From contig NZ_CP033922.1 in NCBI RefSeq assembly GCF_003815715.1, forward strand, positions 2,820,001 through 2,884,000: a DNA stretch of 64,000 bases, given 5' to 3'. Positions 1-8,318 of the stretch are shown in pieces. Under the pieces are notes generated by a model, which made no database searches, was not told the origin of the DNA, and saw only the letters and a program-made list of their open reading frames with translations. The first letter of the stretch is position 1. The number at the start of each line of letters is the position of its first letter. The stretch is from Chryseobacterium sp. G0162 (GTDB taxonomy: Bacteria > Bacteroidota > Bacteroidia > Flavobacteriales > Weeksellaceae). Position numbers and translations under genes: made by a program.

Positions 1-2756
1 TGTAACGGCTGACGAACTTTCACGTTTTCTTTCTTTCTTAAAGAGAAAACCATACTTGTAATGTTTTGTGCTAAGTGTGTTTTTTCAACCAGATCCTGAT
101 CGATTAAACTTTCGTCAGCAACCGGGAAGTCTGTTAAGTGTACAGATTCACAGTTTTCTTTACCTGTTACTTTATTTAAGTCCTGATACAACTGATCCAT
201 GAAGAATGGAGCAATAGGAGCAGATAGTTTAGCTACTACTTCAAGACAAGTATATAAAGTCTGGTAGGCAGAGATCTTATCATCAGAATAATCTCCTTTC
301 CAGAAACGTCTTCTGCATAATCTTACATACCAGTTACTCAAGTTATCATTTACAAATGTACTGATCGCTCTTGCTACTCTTGTCGGTTCATAATCTTCAT
401 AGAATGCCTTTACTTCTTTGATCAGTAAGTTCAGCTCAGAAAGGATCCATCTGTCAATTTCAGGACGGTTCTCCACTTCTTTTTCTGAATAATTGAATCC
501 GTCAACATTCGCATATAATGCAAAGAATGAATACGTATTATAAAGGGTTCCGAAGAACTTTCTTCTTACTTCATCAATTCCTTCGATATCAAACTTCAGG
601 TTCTCCCAAGGATTTGCATTGGAAATCATGTACCAACGGGTAGCATCCGGTCCGTATACAGAAAGGGTTTCAAACGGATCTACTGCATTTCCTAAACGTT
701 TGGACATTTTTTGTCCGTTTTTATCCAAAACAAGACCGTTACTCATTACGTTTTTATACGCAACAGAATCAAAAACAGCTGTTCCGATTGCATGAAGCGT
801 ATAGAACCATCCACGAGTCTGGTCAACACCTTCCGCGATGAAGTCCGCAGGGAATGCCTTGTTGTTATCGATCATTTCTTTATTCTCGAAAGGATAGTGC
901 AATTGTGCATAGGGCATAGAACCTGAATCGAACCAAACGTCGATCAAGTCACTTTCACGCTTCATTGCTTTTCCTGAATCAGAAACCAATACAACTTTAT
1001 CTACAACATTTTTGTGAAGATCAACCAATTCGTAGTTTGATTCAGACATATTGCCTATCTCAAAACCTTTGAATGGATTTTCAGTCATTAATCCTGCAGC
1101 AATTGATTTCTCAATTTCGTTGTAAAGTTCTTCTACAGAACCGATGATCTTTTCTTCTTTCAGGTCATCTGTTCTCCAGATTGGCAATGGAATACCCCAA
1201 TATCTTGAACGGGACAGATTCCAGTCGTTTACATTTTCCAACCAGTTGGCAAAACGTCCTTCCCCGGTAGCTTTTGGTTTCCAGTTGATTTCCTTGTTCA
1301 GATTAACCAATCTGTCTTTTACAGCAGTCATCTTCACAAACCATGAATCCAAAGGATAGTATAATACCGGCTTGTCAGTTCTCCAACAGTGTGGGTAGGA
1401 GTGAACATATTTTTCTACTTTGAAAGCTTTGTTCTCTGTTTTCAACAAGATTGCAAGCTCTACATCCCAAGATTTCTCTGGCGCAGTTCCTTCATCGTAA
1501 TATTCGTTCTTGATATATTTTCCTGAGAATACTTCAGGAACATTCTCACCCTGAATAAATTTACCTTGTAAATCTACCAAAGGAACAAGATTGTCGTTTT
1601 CATCCTTTACCAACATTGGCGGGATCTCAGGCTGAGCCATTTTAGAGACTCTTGCATCATCAGCACCAAAAGTAGGAGCTGTGTGTACGATACCTGTACC
1701 ATCTTCAGTGGTTACGAAATCACCTAAGATTACTCTGAAAGCATTTTCAGGGTTGTCGTTTGGCGTAAACCAAGGAACTAATTGCTCATATCTTGTATCA
1801 ACAAGTTGTTCTCCTGTGAATTCTTTTAAAATTCTGAACGGAATTACTTTCGTTTCCGGAGTATAGTTGGCAAAATCTTCGTCTGTACCTTCAGCATATT
1901 TCTTACCGAATACTTTAGGTAAAAGAACGCTGGCTAATACAACGGTTACCGGCTCAAATGTATATTGATTAAATGTTTTAACCACAACATATTCAATATC
2001 TCTACCTACTGTCAATGCGGTGTTGGATGGCAACGTCCAAGGAGTTGTCGTCCATGCAAGGATATGTACGTCTCCATCAACATCGTTGAATAAAGCAGAT
2101 GAATCTTTCTTTACTTTAAACTGAGCAACCACTGTTGTATCTGAAACATCACGATACGTTCCGGGCTGGTTCAATTCATGAGAAGAAAGTCCTGTACCTG
2201 CTTTTGGAGAGTAAGGCTGGATCGTATATCCTTTATACAACAAGCTTTTGTCATATAATTGCTTCAACAACCACCAAACAGTTTCCATATATTTTGACTT
2301 GTACGTAATGTACGGATCATCAAGGTCTACCCAATATCCGATTTTCTCTGTAAGGTTATTCCACACATCGGTATAACGCATTACAGCTTCACGACAAGCT
2401 TTATTATAATCTTCAATAGAGATTTTTTTGCCAATATCTTCTTTTGTAATTCCTAATTCTTTTTCTACACCTAGTTCCACAGGAAGACCATGCGTATCCC
2501 AGCCTGCTTTACGGAAAACCTGTTTCCCGTTTTGAGTCTGGTAACGGCAGAAAATATCCTTCAATGCTCTTGCCATTACGTGGTGAATTCCAGGCATACC
2601 ATTTGCTGAAGGCGGACCTTCATAAAAAACAAACTCAGGATTTCCCTGACGAATCTCAACACTCTTATTGAAAGTTTTATTTTGTTTCCAAAACTCCGCT
2701 ACATTCTCTGCTACGTCAATAAGGTTGAGGTTTTTGTATTCTTTAAATTGGCTCAT
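1..2756 (-). CDS. ileS: Isoleucyl-tRNA synthetase, 3' end beyond window
   Basis: Charges tRNA-Ile with isoleucine in the cytoplasm. The reading frame is open from the ATG at 2756 to the window edge, giving about 918 N-terminal residues of a family that is usually about 1,130 residues in Bacteroidetes, so the end of the anticodon-binding region is missing. The class I KMSKS loop is present as KMSKR (residues 683-687). The HIGH-equivalent segment near residues 53-59 reads GMPGIHH, the variant I know from Bacteroidetes enzymes. A TAAATTTG promoter element lies 36 bases upstream. The gene is transcribed alone and divergently from the peptidase gene at 3210. No T-box leader is visible. Identification rests on these motifs and on the overall translation. 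Confidence 0.93.
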   Translation of the reverse strand, partial: MSQFKEYKNLNLIDVAENVAEFWKQNKTFNKSVEIRQGNPEFVFYEGPPSANGMPGIHHVMARALKDIFCRYQTQNGKQVFRKAGWDTHGLPVELGVEKELGITKEDIGKKISIEDYNKACREAVMRYTDVWNNLTEKIGYWVDLDDPYITYKSKYMETVWWLLKQLYDKSLLYKGYTIQPYSPKAGTGLSSHELNQPGTYRDVSDTTVVAQFKVKKDSSALFNDVDGDVHILAWTTTPWTLPSNTALTVGRDIEYVVVKTFNQYTFEPVTVVLASVLLPKVFGKKYAEGTDEDFANYTPETKVIPFRILKEFTGEQLVDTRYEQLVPWFTPNDNPENAFRVILGDFVTTEDGTGIVHTAPTFGADDARVSKMAQPEIPPMLVKDENDNLVPLVDLQGKFIQGENVPEVFSGKYIKNEYYDEGTAPEKSWDVELAILLKTENKAFKVEKYVHSYPHCWRTDKPVLYYPLDSWFVKMTAVKDRLVNLNKEINWKPKATGEGRFANWLENVNDWNLSRSRYWGIPLPIWRTDDLKEEKIIGSVEELYNEIEKSIAAGLMTENPFKGFEIGNMSESNYELVDLHKNVVDKVVLVSDSGKAMKRESDLIDVWFDSGSMPYAQLHYPFENKEMIDNNKAFPADFIAEGVDQTRGWFYTLHAIGTAVFDSVAYKNVMSNGLVLDKNGQKMSKRLGNAVDPFETLSVYGPDATRWYMISNANPWENLKFDIEGIDEVRRKFFGTLYNTYSFFALYANVDGFNYSEKEVENRPEIDRWILSELNLLIKEVKAFYEDYEPTRVARAISTFVNDNLSNWYVRLCRRRFWKGDYSDDKISAYQTLYTCLEVVAKLSAPIAPFFMDQLYQDLNKVTGKENCESVHLTDFPVADESLIDQDLVEKTHLAQNITSMVFSLRKKENVKVRQPL

Positions 2757-2791
2757 TGTAAATATCTCAATTCGTTGATTAATTAAGTCTG

Positions 2792-2799
2792 CAAATTTA
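2792..2799 (-). promoter_or_regulatory. Predicted -7 promoter element for ileS
   Basis: Read on the minus strand this is TAAATTTG, a perfect match to the Bacteroidetes -7 consensus TAnnTTTG. It would place the transcription start near 2785, giving a leader of about 30 bases. The flanking sequence TAAATTTGCAGACTT recurs exactly upstream of the MMPL gene (42692-42699). A clear -33 TTTG box was not found, so this is a motif-based inference. Confidence 0.45.
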
Positions 2800-2980
2800 G
2801 TGAATTTTGTCGGTTTATAAGATATGTTTTATGCAGGTAATTTCTATTAAAAACTTCAATCTCAGAAATATAAATGAAGAAGCATCTAAAAAGCCAATGG
2901 TGAGCCTTAAATACGTGAATATTTCTTAAGCTTTCTTGAACGTTTTTAACTCTTTAAATTCAAAGAAAAATTCAATAGAA

Positions 2981-3034
2981 GCAGGCTAAAGCCCGCTGAA
3001 AAAATAGAAAACAATCCATTGGCTTCAGCCAAAA
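2981..3034. repeat. Two-palindrome intergenic repeat, copy 1
   Basis: GGCTAAAGCC at 2984-2993 and TTGGCTTCAGCCAA at 3019-3032 are two separate palindromes, 25 bases apart. The same pair in the same order and orientation, with near-identical spacing, occurs at 35834-35890. Two similar copies 33 kb apart in non-coding DNA indicate a dispersed REP-like element. Confidence 0.65.
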
Positions 3035-3209
3035 CTTAATATAACTTCTCGCAGATTAGATAGATTGCGCAGATGTTATCAGCGGCCATCTGTGATAATC
3101 TGTGTCATCTGTGGTTAAAAATAAAAAATCATCCAATTTGAAATAAAACAATAGCACGATCATTGCTTGAAATCTCGTATATTTAAGTAGAACTAAACCC
3201 AAATGCTGT

Positions 3210-4898
3210 ATGAAAATCTTCTCTAAACTGATGGCGGCTATCTGTTTGATTACTGCCATCCTCACACAAGCCCAAAATAACTATCCCCAAAACTATTTCC
3301 GAAACCCGTTGAATATTCCCATGCAGCTGGCCGCTAATTTTGGAGCGGTAAGAACCAATCATTTTCACATGGGATTGGATCTGAGGACGAACAGTCAGGA
3401 AAATTTATCTGTACTGGCCGCAGCAGACGGTTATGTAAGCAGAATAAAAGTGGAGCGTTATGGCTTTGGAAATGCCATATATATTACCCACCCGAATGGT
3501 TTTACAACAGTGTATGCCCATTTGAATAAATATTTTGATAAGCTTGATGAATATGTGAAGGAGAAGCAGTACAAAGATGAAAAGTGGGAACAGGATATTA
3601 CTTTCCAGCCGGGACAGTTTCCGGTTACGAAAGGTCAGCTCATTGCCCTGAGTGGAAATACCGGAGGTTCAGCGGGACCTCATCTACATTTTGAGATAAG
3701 AGATACCAAAACAGAAGAATGTCTTAATCCGTTGCTGTTTGGATTTAATATCCCGGATTCTGTAGCGCCTATTATCAGTGGATTGTATTGGTATGACCGC
3801 AGATTCAGTACGTATGAACCGGGAGCTAATGGAATTGCTGTTAAGAAAATAGGAAATGCTTATACAGCAGATGTTGTCAGAGTTAATTCTCCGATGATAA
3901 GTTTTGGAATTAAAGCAGTAGATAAAGCCAACCAGGGATTTAATCTGGGGATTTATAAAGCAGAATTATTGATGGATGGAAAACTGATCTACGGCTTTAG
4001 CATTGATAAAGTGAGTTATGATGATACCCGCTATCTGAATGGCTGTATAGATTATACCAAATTCATCAGAGATAAAGTAGGAATTCAGCATCTGTCTACA
4101 TTGCCGGGAATGAAATTAGCTAATTATAGTACTTCCAATCTTTCAGGAGTCATCAATCTTCAGGATCAGGAAATTCACACTATTGAAATTATTCTAAAAG
4201 ATGTAAAAGGAAATACCAGCAGGTTGACTACAAAGGTTCAGTTAGCTAATACAGGTAACGGAATTTCTCCTTCCGGGAAAGTGGTTTTGCCTAATGAAGG
4301 AAAAACGCTAACCACTGAAAATGCAGAGATCAACTTCAGTAAAAATGCAATGTATGATGCCGTGAATTTTAGTATGTATGAAAAAAACAGTAGTGATGGA
4401 AATGCCATTTCCAATACCATTGTTCTACAGAATCCATACATCCCGGTTCATGATTATTATACCTTGAAAATAAAACCCAACAGGAAATTATCCAAAGATG
4501 AAAAAGATAAAGTAGTGGTTTTGTTCAATTATGGAAGTGATAAGGATGCCGTAAAAGCAAAATGGAACGGCGACCAGGCAGAGGCACAGTTCAATAGATT
4601 AGGTACAGCAGAACTTATACTGGATAACAGTTTACCATCAGTTTCTTCAGGATGGAAAGATGGAGCTGTTGTAAGCGGAAGTTCTTTACGCTTAAAAGGA
4701 AGTACAAAAGTAGGGGATATTGTTTCATTCCGGGCAGAACTGGATGGGAAATGGCTGCGATTTGCCCGTGTGAAAAATGATTTTATCTACATTTTTGATG
4801 AAAAGTGTCCAAAAACTTCGGGAGAACATAGTTTAAAAATAACCACAATCAATACCGCGGGAAATATAAACACACAGACTTTTACATTCCGTAGATAA
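3210..4898 (+). CDS. Secreted M23 family metallopeptidase
   Basis: Predicted zinc peptidoglycan endopeptidase acting in the periplasm or at the cell surface. Residues 1-22 form a signal peptide ending in TQAQ. The LytM/M23 domain follows directly: the zinc ligand motif is H53-M-G-L-D57 in the segment HFHMGLD, and the second motif is H158-L-H160 within GPHLHFEIRD. The remaining 400 residues are beta-rich and not assigned; this long C-terminal extension is common in flavobacterial M23 proteins. Stand-alone gene on the plus strand, divergent from ileS and about 90 bases before the pigment ligase gene, with no sign of joint function. Cell-wall remodelling is a family-based inference. Confidence 0.85.
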   Translation: MKIFSKLMAAICLITAILTQAQNNYPQNYFRNPLNIPMQLAANFGAVRTNHFHMGLDLRTNSQENLSVLAAADGYVSRIKVERYGFGNAIYITHPNGFTTVYAHLNKYFDKLDEYVKEKQYKDEKWEQDITFQPGQFPVTKGQLIALSGNTGGSAGPHLHFEIRDTKTEECLNPLLFGFNIPDSVAPIISGLYWYDRRFSTYEPGANGIAVKKIGNAYTADVVRVNSPMISFGIKAVDKANQGFNLGIYKAELLMDGKLIYGFSIDKVSYDDTRYLNGCIDYTKFIRDKVGIQHLSTLPGMKLANYSTSNLSGVINLQDQEIHTIEIILKDVKGNTSRLTTKVQLANTGNGISPSGKVVLPNEGKTLTTENAEINFSKNAMYDAVNFSMYEKNSSDGNAISNTIVLQNPYIPVHDYYTLKIKPNRKLSKDEKDKVVVLFNYGSDKDAVKAKWNGDQAEAQFNRLGTAELILDNSLPSVSSGWKDGAVVSGSSLRLKGSTKVGDIVSFRAELDGKWLRFARVKNDFIYIFDEKCPKTSGEHSLKITTINTAGNINTQTFTFRR

Positions 4899-4961
4899 AA
4901 CTGTAGTTGAAATCGTGAATACATTTTACATGAATACATCCTACAATCATGTAATTTTAAA

Positions 4962-4969
4962 TACATTTG
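4962..4969 (+). promoter_or_regulatory. Predicted -7 element for the ligase gene
   Basis: TACATTTG matches TAnnTTTG exactly. A start of transcription near 4976 would leave only about 14 bases before the TTG start codon at 4990, which supports that start choice. No good -33 box was found. Confidence 0.35.
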
Positions 4970-4989
4970 TCCTTTAAAAATTAAAATCA

Positions 4990-6282
4990 TTGGAATTTCA
5001 TCCGTTCATCGAAAAATCGAGTACTCAGGAAATAAAGGCGTTTCAGGAAGAAAAACTTCAGCAGCTTCTGGCTTATCTTGAAGGAAATTCACCTTTTTAT
5101 CAGAGGTTGTTTAAGGAAAAGAATATCAATATTGGAGAAATCCGGACATTGGAAGATCTGCAAAAGATTCCTGTTACAACAAAGAATGATTTGCAGCAGC
5201 ATAATCATGATTTTTTCTGTATTACACCAGATAAGATTGTAGACTACAGCACGACTTCCGGAACGTTAGGAGATCCGGTAACCTTTGGATTGTCTGATGG
5301 AGACCTTGAAAGATTGGCTTACAATGAGGCCATATCCTTTGCCTGTGCCGGAATTCAGAAGGGAGATGTAGTACAGATGATCACTACGATTGATAAACGT
5401 TTCATGGCTGGGCTTGCTTATTTTTTAGGATTAAGAAAAATGGGTGCCAGTGTTGTCAGAATGGGCCCTGGAATTCCAGAATTACAATGGGATTCTATTT
5501 TCAGATACAAACCTAAATACCTGATTACAGTTCCTTCATTTTTATTGAAGATGATTGATTATGCTGAAAAACATGGTCTGGATTATAAAAATTCAAGTGT
5601 TTATGGAGCAGTATGTATCGGAGAGAGTATTAAAAATCAGGATTTTACAGATAATATTCTTTCCCAGAAGATCAAAGAGAAATGGGATATCAAACTTTTT
5701 TCTACTTATGCTTCTACAGAAATGAGTACCGCTTTTACAGAGTGTGAGTTTCAGATCGGAGGACACCATCACCCAGAGCTGATTATTACAGAAATTCTGG
5801 ATGAAGATGAAAATGTAGTGAAAGAAGGCGAAAGTGGAGAGCTGACCATCACTACTTTAGGAGTGGAAGCCATTCCTTTGCTAAGATTTAAAACCGGAGA
5901 TATTGTAAAAGCCCATTATGAACCCTGTCAATGTGGAAGAAATACCATGCGATTGGGGCCTGTAATTGGAAGAAAACAGCAGATGATAAAGTATAAAGGA
6001 ACAACCCTCTATCCACCTGCAATGAACGATATTCTGAATGATTTTAATAATATTCTCTGTTACCAGATCGTGATTCAGGCCAATGAGATCGGACTGGATG
6101 AAATCATCATCAAATTAAGTACAGATCAGGAAAATGAAAACTTTGTGAATGAGGTAAGAGACCATTTCCGTGCAAAATTAAGAGTAAGTCCGAAAATTGA
6201 AATCATTGATTTTGATATTCTGTCTAAAACCGTTTTTAATCCAAACAGCAGAAAGCCAATTACTTTTATTGATTTGAGATAA
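4990..6282 (+). CDS. AMP-forming aryl acid ligase (PaaK-like), flexirubin starter activation
   Basis: Adenylate-forming enzyme of the phenylacetate-CoA ligase type. In this setting it most likely activates 4-coumarate and loads it on an acyl carrier protein or CoA as the starter of the aryl polyene. Visible motifs are the phosphate loop TTSGTLGDP (residues 88-96), the YASTE adenine-binding motif (240-244), and a GD-containing hinge region with paired cysteines (CQCGR). Length of 430 residues is normal for the family. The start is TTG at 4990; the next in-frame ATG is about 138 codons inside the conserved domain, so TTG is the only sensible choice. It is the first gene of pigment block A. The function corresponds to the ligase of known aryl polyene clusters; substrate identity is inferred from the neighbouring tyrosine ammonia-lyase. 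Confidence 0.82.
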   Translation: MEFHPFIEKSSTQEIKAFQEEKLQQLLAYLEGNSPFYQRLFKEKNINIGEIRTLEDLQKIPVTTKNDLQQHNHDFFCITPDKIVDYSTTSGTLGDPVTFGLSDGDLERLAYNEAISFACAGIQKGDVVQMITTIDKRFMAGLAYFLGLRKMGASVVRMGPGIPELQWDSIFRYKPKYLITVPSFLLKMIDYAEKHGLDYKNSSVYGAVCIGESIKNQDFTDNILSQKIKEKWDIKLFSTYASTEMSTAFTECEFQIGGHHHPELIITEILDEDENVVKEGESGELTITTLGVEAIPLLRFKTGDIVKAHYEPCQCGRNTMRLGPVIGRKQQMIKYKGTTLYPPAMNDILNDFNNILCYQIVIQANEIGLDEIIIKLSTDQENENFVNEVRDHFRAKLRVSPKIEIIDFDILSKTVFNPNSRKPITFIDLR

Positions 6283-6327
6283 ATGTAATATATTAGATGC
6301 TGAACTTAAATAGTAAAACTAAGACCC

Positions 6328-6936
6328 ATGAAAAAAATATTATTACTGACATTACTGATCTTGGTGACAATGGTGTTCGGACAGGAGAAAATGGAACTCA
6401 TTTCAGGAAATTTTCAAGCTTTAAAAGATCAGAAAGAAGTGAATATAGAGCTTAGATTTGATAATGTATTGTTTATGAAAGAAAACTTTACGGAAGCTCA
6501 ATATCTGGAAAATAGGAAAGAAGATGTTCTGTCTAATCCTAAAAGAGGAAAAGAAGGATGGAAACAATGGATTGGAGAATGGGAACGGTATAAAAAAGAA
6601 GAGTATATTAACCATTTTGCAAAAGGTTTAGGCAAATACTATAAAGAAGTCACATTTAAAAAGGATGGCTCTGCAAAATACACATTGATACTGGATACAA
6701 AATGGCTTTTACCGGGATGGCATGCTGGACTTGTAGTGATGGAAGCACAGGTAAGCGGCACAATTAAGTTGGTGGAAGCTAGTAATCCTTCAGTGGTTTT
6801 AGCTGAAGTGGCTTTGAATAAATTTGATAAATTTATTCAAAGTAAGGATGAGGTTATGGAATATGGAAGAATTGCTACAGTATATGAATCAGCAGGAAGG
6901 TATCTGGGAAAAGAAATCAAAAAATCGATGAAATAA
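6328..6936 (+). CDS. Exported protein of unknown function
   Basis: A 202-residue protein with a signal peptide ending VFGQ (about residue 19). The mature part is rich in lysine, glutamate and tryptophan with alternating beta-like segments; no domain was recognised. There is no lipobox cysteine. The gene follows the ligase by 45 bases on the same strand and is closed by a strong hairpin terminator, so it may be cotranscribed with it. A role in pigment export or in an unrelated envelope process cannot be distinguished from sequence. Confidence 0.7.
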   Translation: MKKILLLTLLILVTMVFGQEKMELISGNFQALKDQKEVNIELRFDNVLFMKENFTEAQYLENRKEDVLSNPKRGKEGWKQWIGEWERYKKEEYINHFAKGLGKYYKEVTFKKDGSAKYTLILDTKWLLPGWHAGLVVMEAQVSGTIKLVEASNPSVVLAEVALNKFDKFIQSKDEVMEYGRIATVYESAGRYLGKEIKKSMK

Positions 6937-6939
6937 TAA

Positions 6940-6970
6940 AAAACGGTCTGAATTTTCAGACCGTTTTTTT
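6940..6970. terminator. Bidirectional rho-independent terminator
   Basis: The stem AAACGGTCTGAA / TTCAGACCGTTT carries a T run after it and an A run before it, so it can end transcription from both directions. It lies exactly between the convergent genes 6328-6936 (plus) and 6970-8220 (minus). Confidence 0.85.
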
Positions 6971-8220
6971 TATTCTTGAGTTTGTTCTTTTTCAAGTTTG
7001 ATGAGGTTCGCAAGATTCTTAATCACCGTATCATGCTTTTTCACAAAAGGATTGTCTTTATTCCAGACATATCCGGCGAGAACCGCACAAATCTTTTTCT
7101 TTACATCCGGATTTTCCGGTTGGTGGAAGAATAATTCCTGAAGATTTCCGGTATACCATTCTTTTACATAAGTGGTGAATACATCTACACCGTATAAAAT
7201 ATAATCCGTGTATTCTGTCTGCCAGTCGATTTTCTCACCATTTAGCTGTCTTAATGCCAGTTTAGCAGCCAGCATTCCGGATTCTGTAGCGAAAGCCATT
7301 CCTGATGAAAAAACAGGATCAAGGAATTCAGAAGCATTACCAGTTAAGGCAAATCCGTCTCCGAATAAACTTTTAACAGAACATGAATAATCTTTCAGAT
7401 GTCTTGGCTCAAAGAGAAACTCTACATCCCCAAAACGTTTCATATAATAATCAGAAAGGGAAATTGCTTTTCTTAAAGCTTCAGCAGTATCCCCATTTTC
7501 AGATAGTTTTTCAATATATTCGGTAGGTCCTACAATTCCTAAACTTGTGTTTCCGTTAGAAAAAGGAATGACCCAAAGCCATACTTCGGTTTCAATAATA
7601 TCAAAAGAAATCAAAGTTCCTTCTTCACCAGGTTCTCTGTTAAGATCTTTTACATGAGAGAAAATAGCAGAGTGTGGAGATAATTTGGATGGCTTTTCAA
7701 GATCAAGCAAACGAGGTAGTACTCTTCCGTAACCACTTGAATCAATTACAAATTTTGCGTGGATTTCCTTAGTTTCACCCTCTTTAGTTCGTACGGTTGT
7801 TATGGAATCTGTTCCCTCAAACTTGATGTCGATCACTTCTGTTTCAAATTCAAGATCAACCCCTTTATTAATGACCTCCTGAGCTAAAGTATTATCAAAA
7901 TCAGCTCTCGGAACCTGCCAGGTCCAATCCCAGCCTTCTCCAAATTTATTGCTGAAATCAAAAATGCAGACTTCGTCACCACGAAGGAAACGGGCACCCA
8001 GTTTTTTTTCAAAGCCCATTTTATCCAAAGCAGGGAACAGTCCGGCCTCATCAAAGTGGTCCATCACCCTTGGGATTAAGCTTTCACCGACTACCAGTCT
8101 TGGGAATTTTGTTTTTTCCACCACTTTCACGCTGACGTTATTGTTCTTTAAGTAAGAAGAAGATACGCATCCAGAAGGTCCGGCTCCGATTACAAGAACG
8201 TCAACAAATTCTTTGCTCAT
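6970..8220 (-). CDS. Flavin-dependent halogenase-like monooxygenase (flexirubin tailoring)
   Basis: FAD-dependent enzyme of the tryptophan-halogenase family, 416 residues. The nucleotide-binding GAGPSG begins at residue 12, and the segment W214-L-W-V-I-P219 fits the WxWxIP signature used to recognise flavin-dependent halogenases. A lysine pair at residues 72-73 within GFEKKLGARF lies where halogenases carry the lysine that handles hypohalous acid. In the pigment context it may chlorinate the aryl head group; some flexirubins are chlorinated. A hydroxylase role remains possible, because relatives with the same motif are not all halogenases. It is the only minus-strand gene in block A and is divergent from the ammonia-lyase gene with 98 bases between them. 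Confidence 0.8.
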   Translation of the reverse strand: MSKEFVDVLVIGAGPSGCVSSSYLKNNNVSVKVVEKTKFPRLVVGESLIPRVMDHFDEAGLFPALDKMGFEKKLGARFLRGDEVCIFDFSNKFGEGWDWTWQVPRADFDNTLAQEVINKGVDLEFETEVIDIKFEGTDSITTVRTKEGETKEIHAKFVIDSSGYGRVLPRLLDLEKPSKLSPHSAIFSHVKDLNREPGEEGTLISFDIIETEVWLWVIPFSNGNTSLGIVGPTEYIEKLSENGDTAEALRKAISLSDYYMKRFGDVEFLFEPRHLKDYSCSVKSLFGDGFALTGNASEFLDPVFSSGMAFATESGMLAAKLALRQLNGEKIDWQTEYTDYILYGVDVFTTYVKEWYTGNLQELFFHQPENPDVKKKICAVLAGYVWNKDNPFVKKHDTVIKNLANLIKLEKEQTQE

Positions 8221-8249
8221 CTTTGATTTTTTATTTTAATAATAACTTT

Positions 8250-8257
8250 TATCTTTG
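8250..8257 (+). promoter_or_regulatory. Predicted -7 element for the tyrosine ammonia-lyase operon
   Basis: TATCTTTG matches TAnnTTTG, with a TTTG at 8222-8225 as a possible -33 box (24-base spacing, slightly long). The start of transcription would be near 8264, about 55 bases before the ATG at 8319. The short divergent region also has to hold the halogenase promoter. Confidence 0.45.
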
Positions 8258-8318
8258 CCGCAAAATTAGTGACAAATAATTAATATTTTACAAAATTATC
8301 AACTATTACTTTTAATTG

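Larger units (their letters stand above)
2757..3209. other. Gene-free region with ileS promoter and two dispersed repeats
   Basis: I see no credible coding sequence in these 453 bases. They hold the ileS promoter, a two-palindrome repeat at 2981-3034, and a segment at about 3046-3115 with several imperfect copies of CATCTGTG/ATCTGCG-like words, including a CAGATG...CATCTG inverted pair. The latter resembles a repeat common between genes in flavobacteria; that comparison is from memory. Confidence 0.6.

Noticed and set aside
711..1866. Several short plus-strand frames near the window start
   Set aside because: All fall inside the ileS coding region on the other strand, which is open throughout and carries the KMSKR motif in frame.
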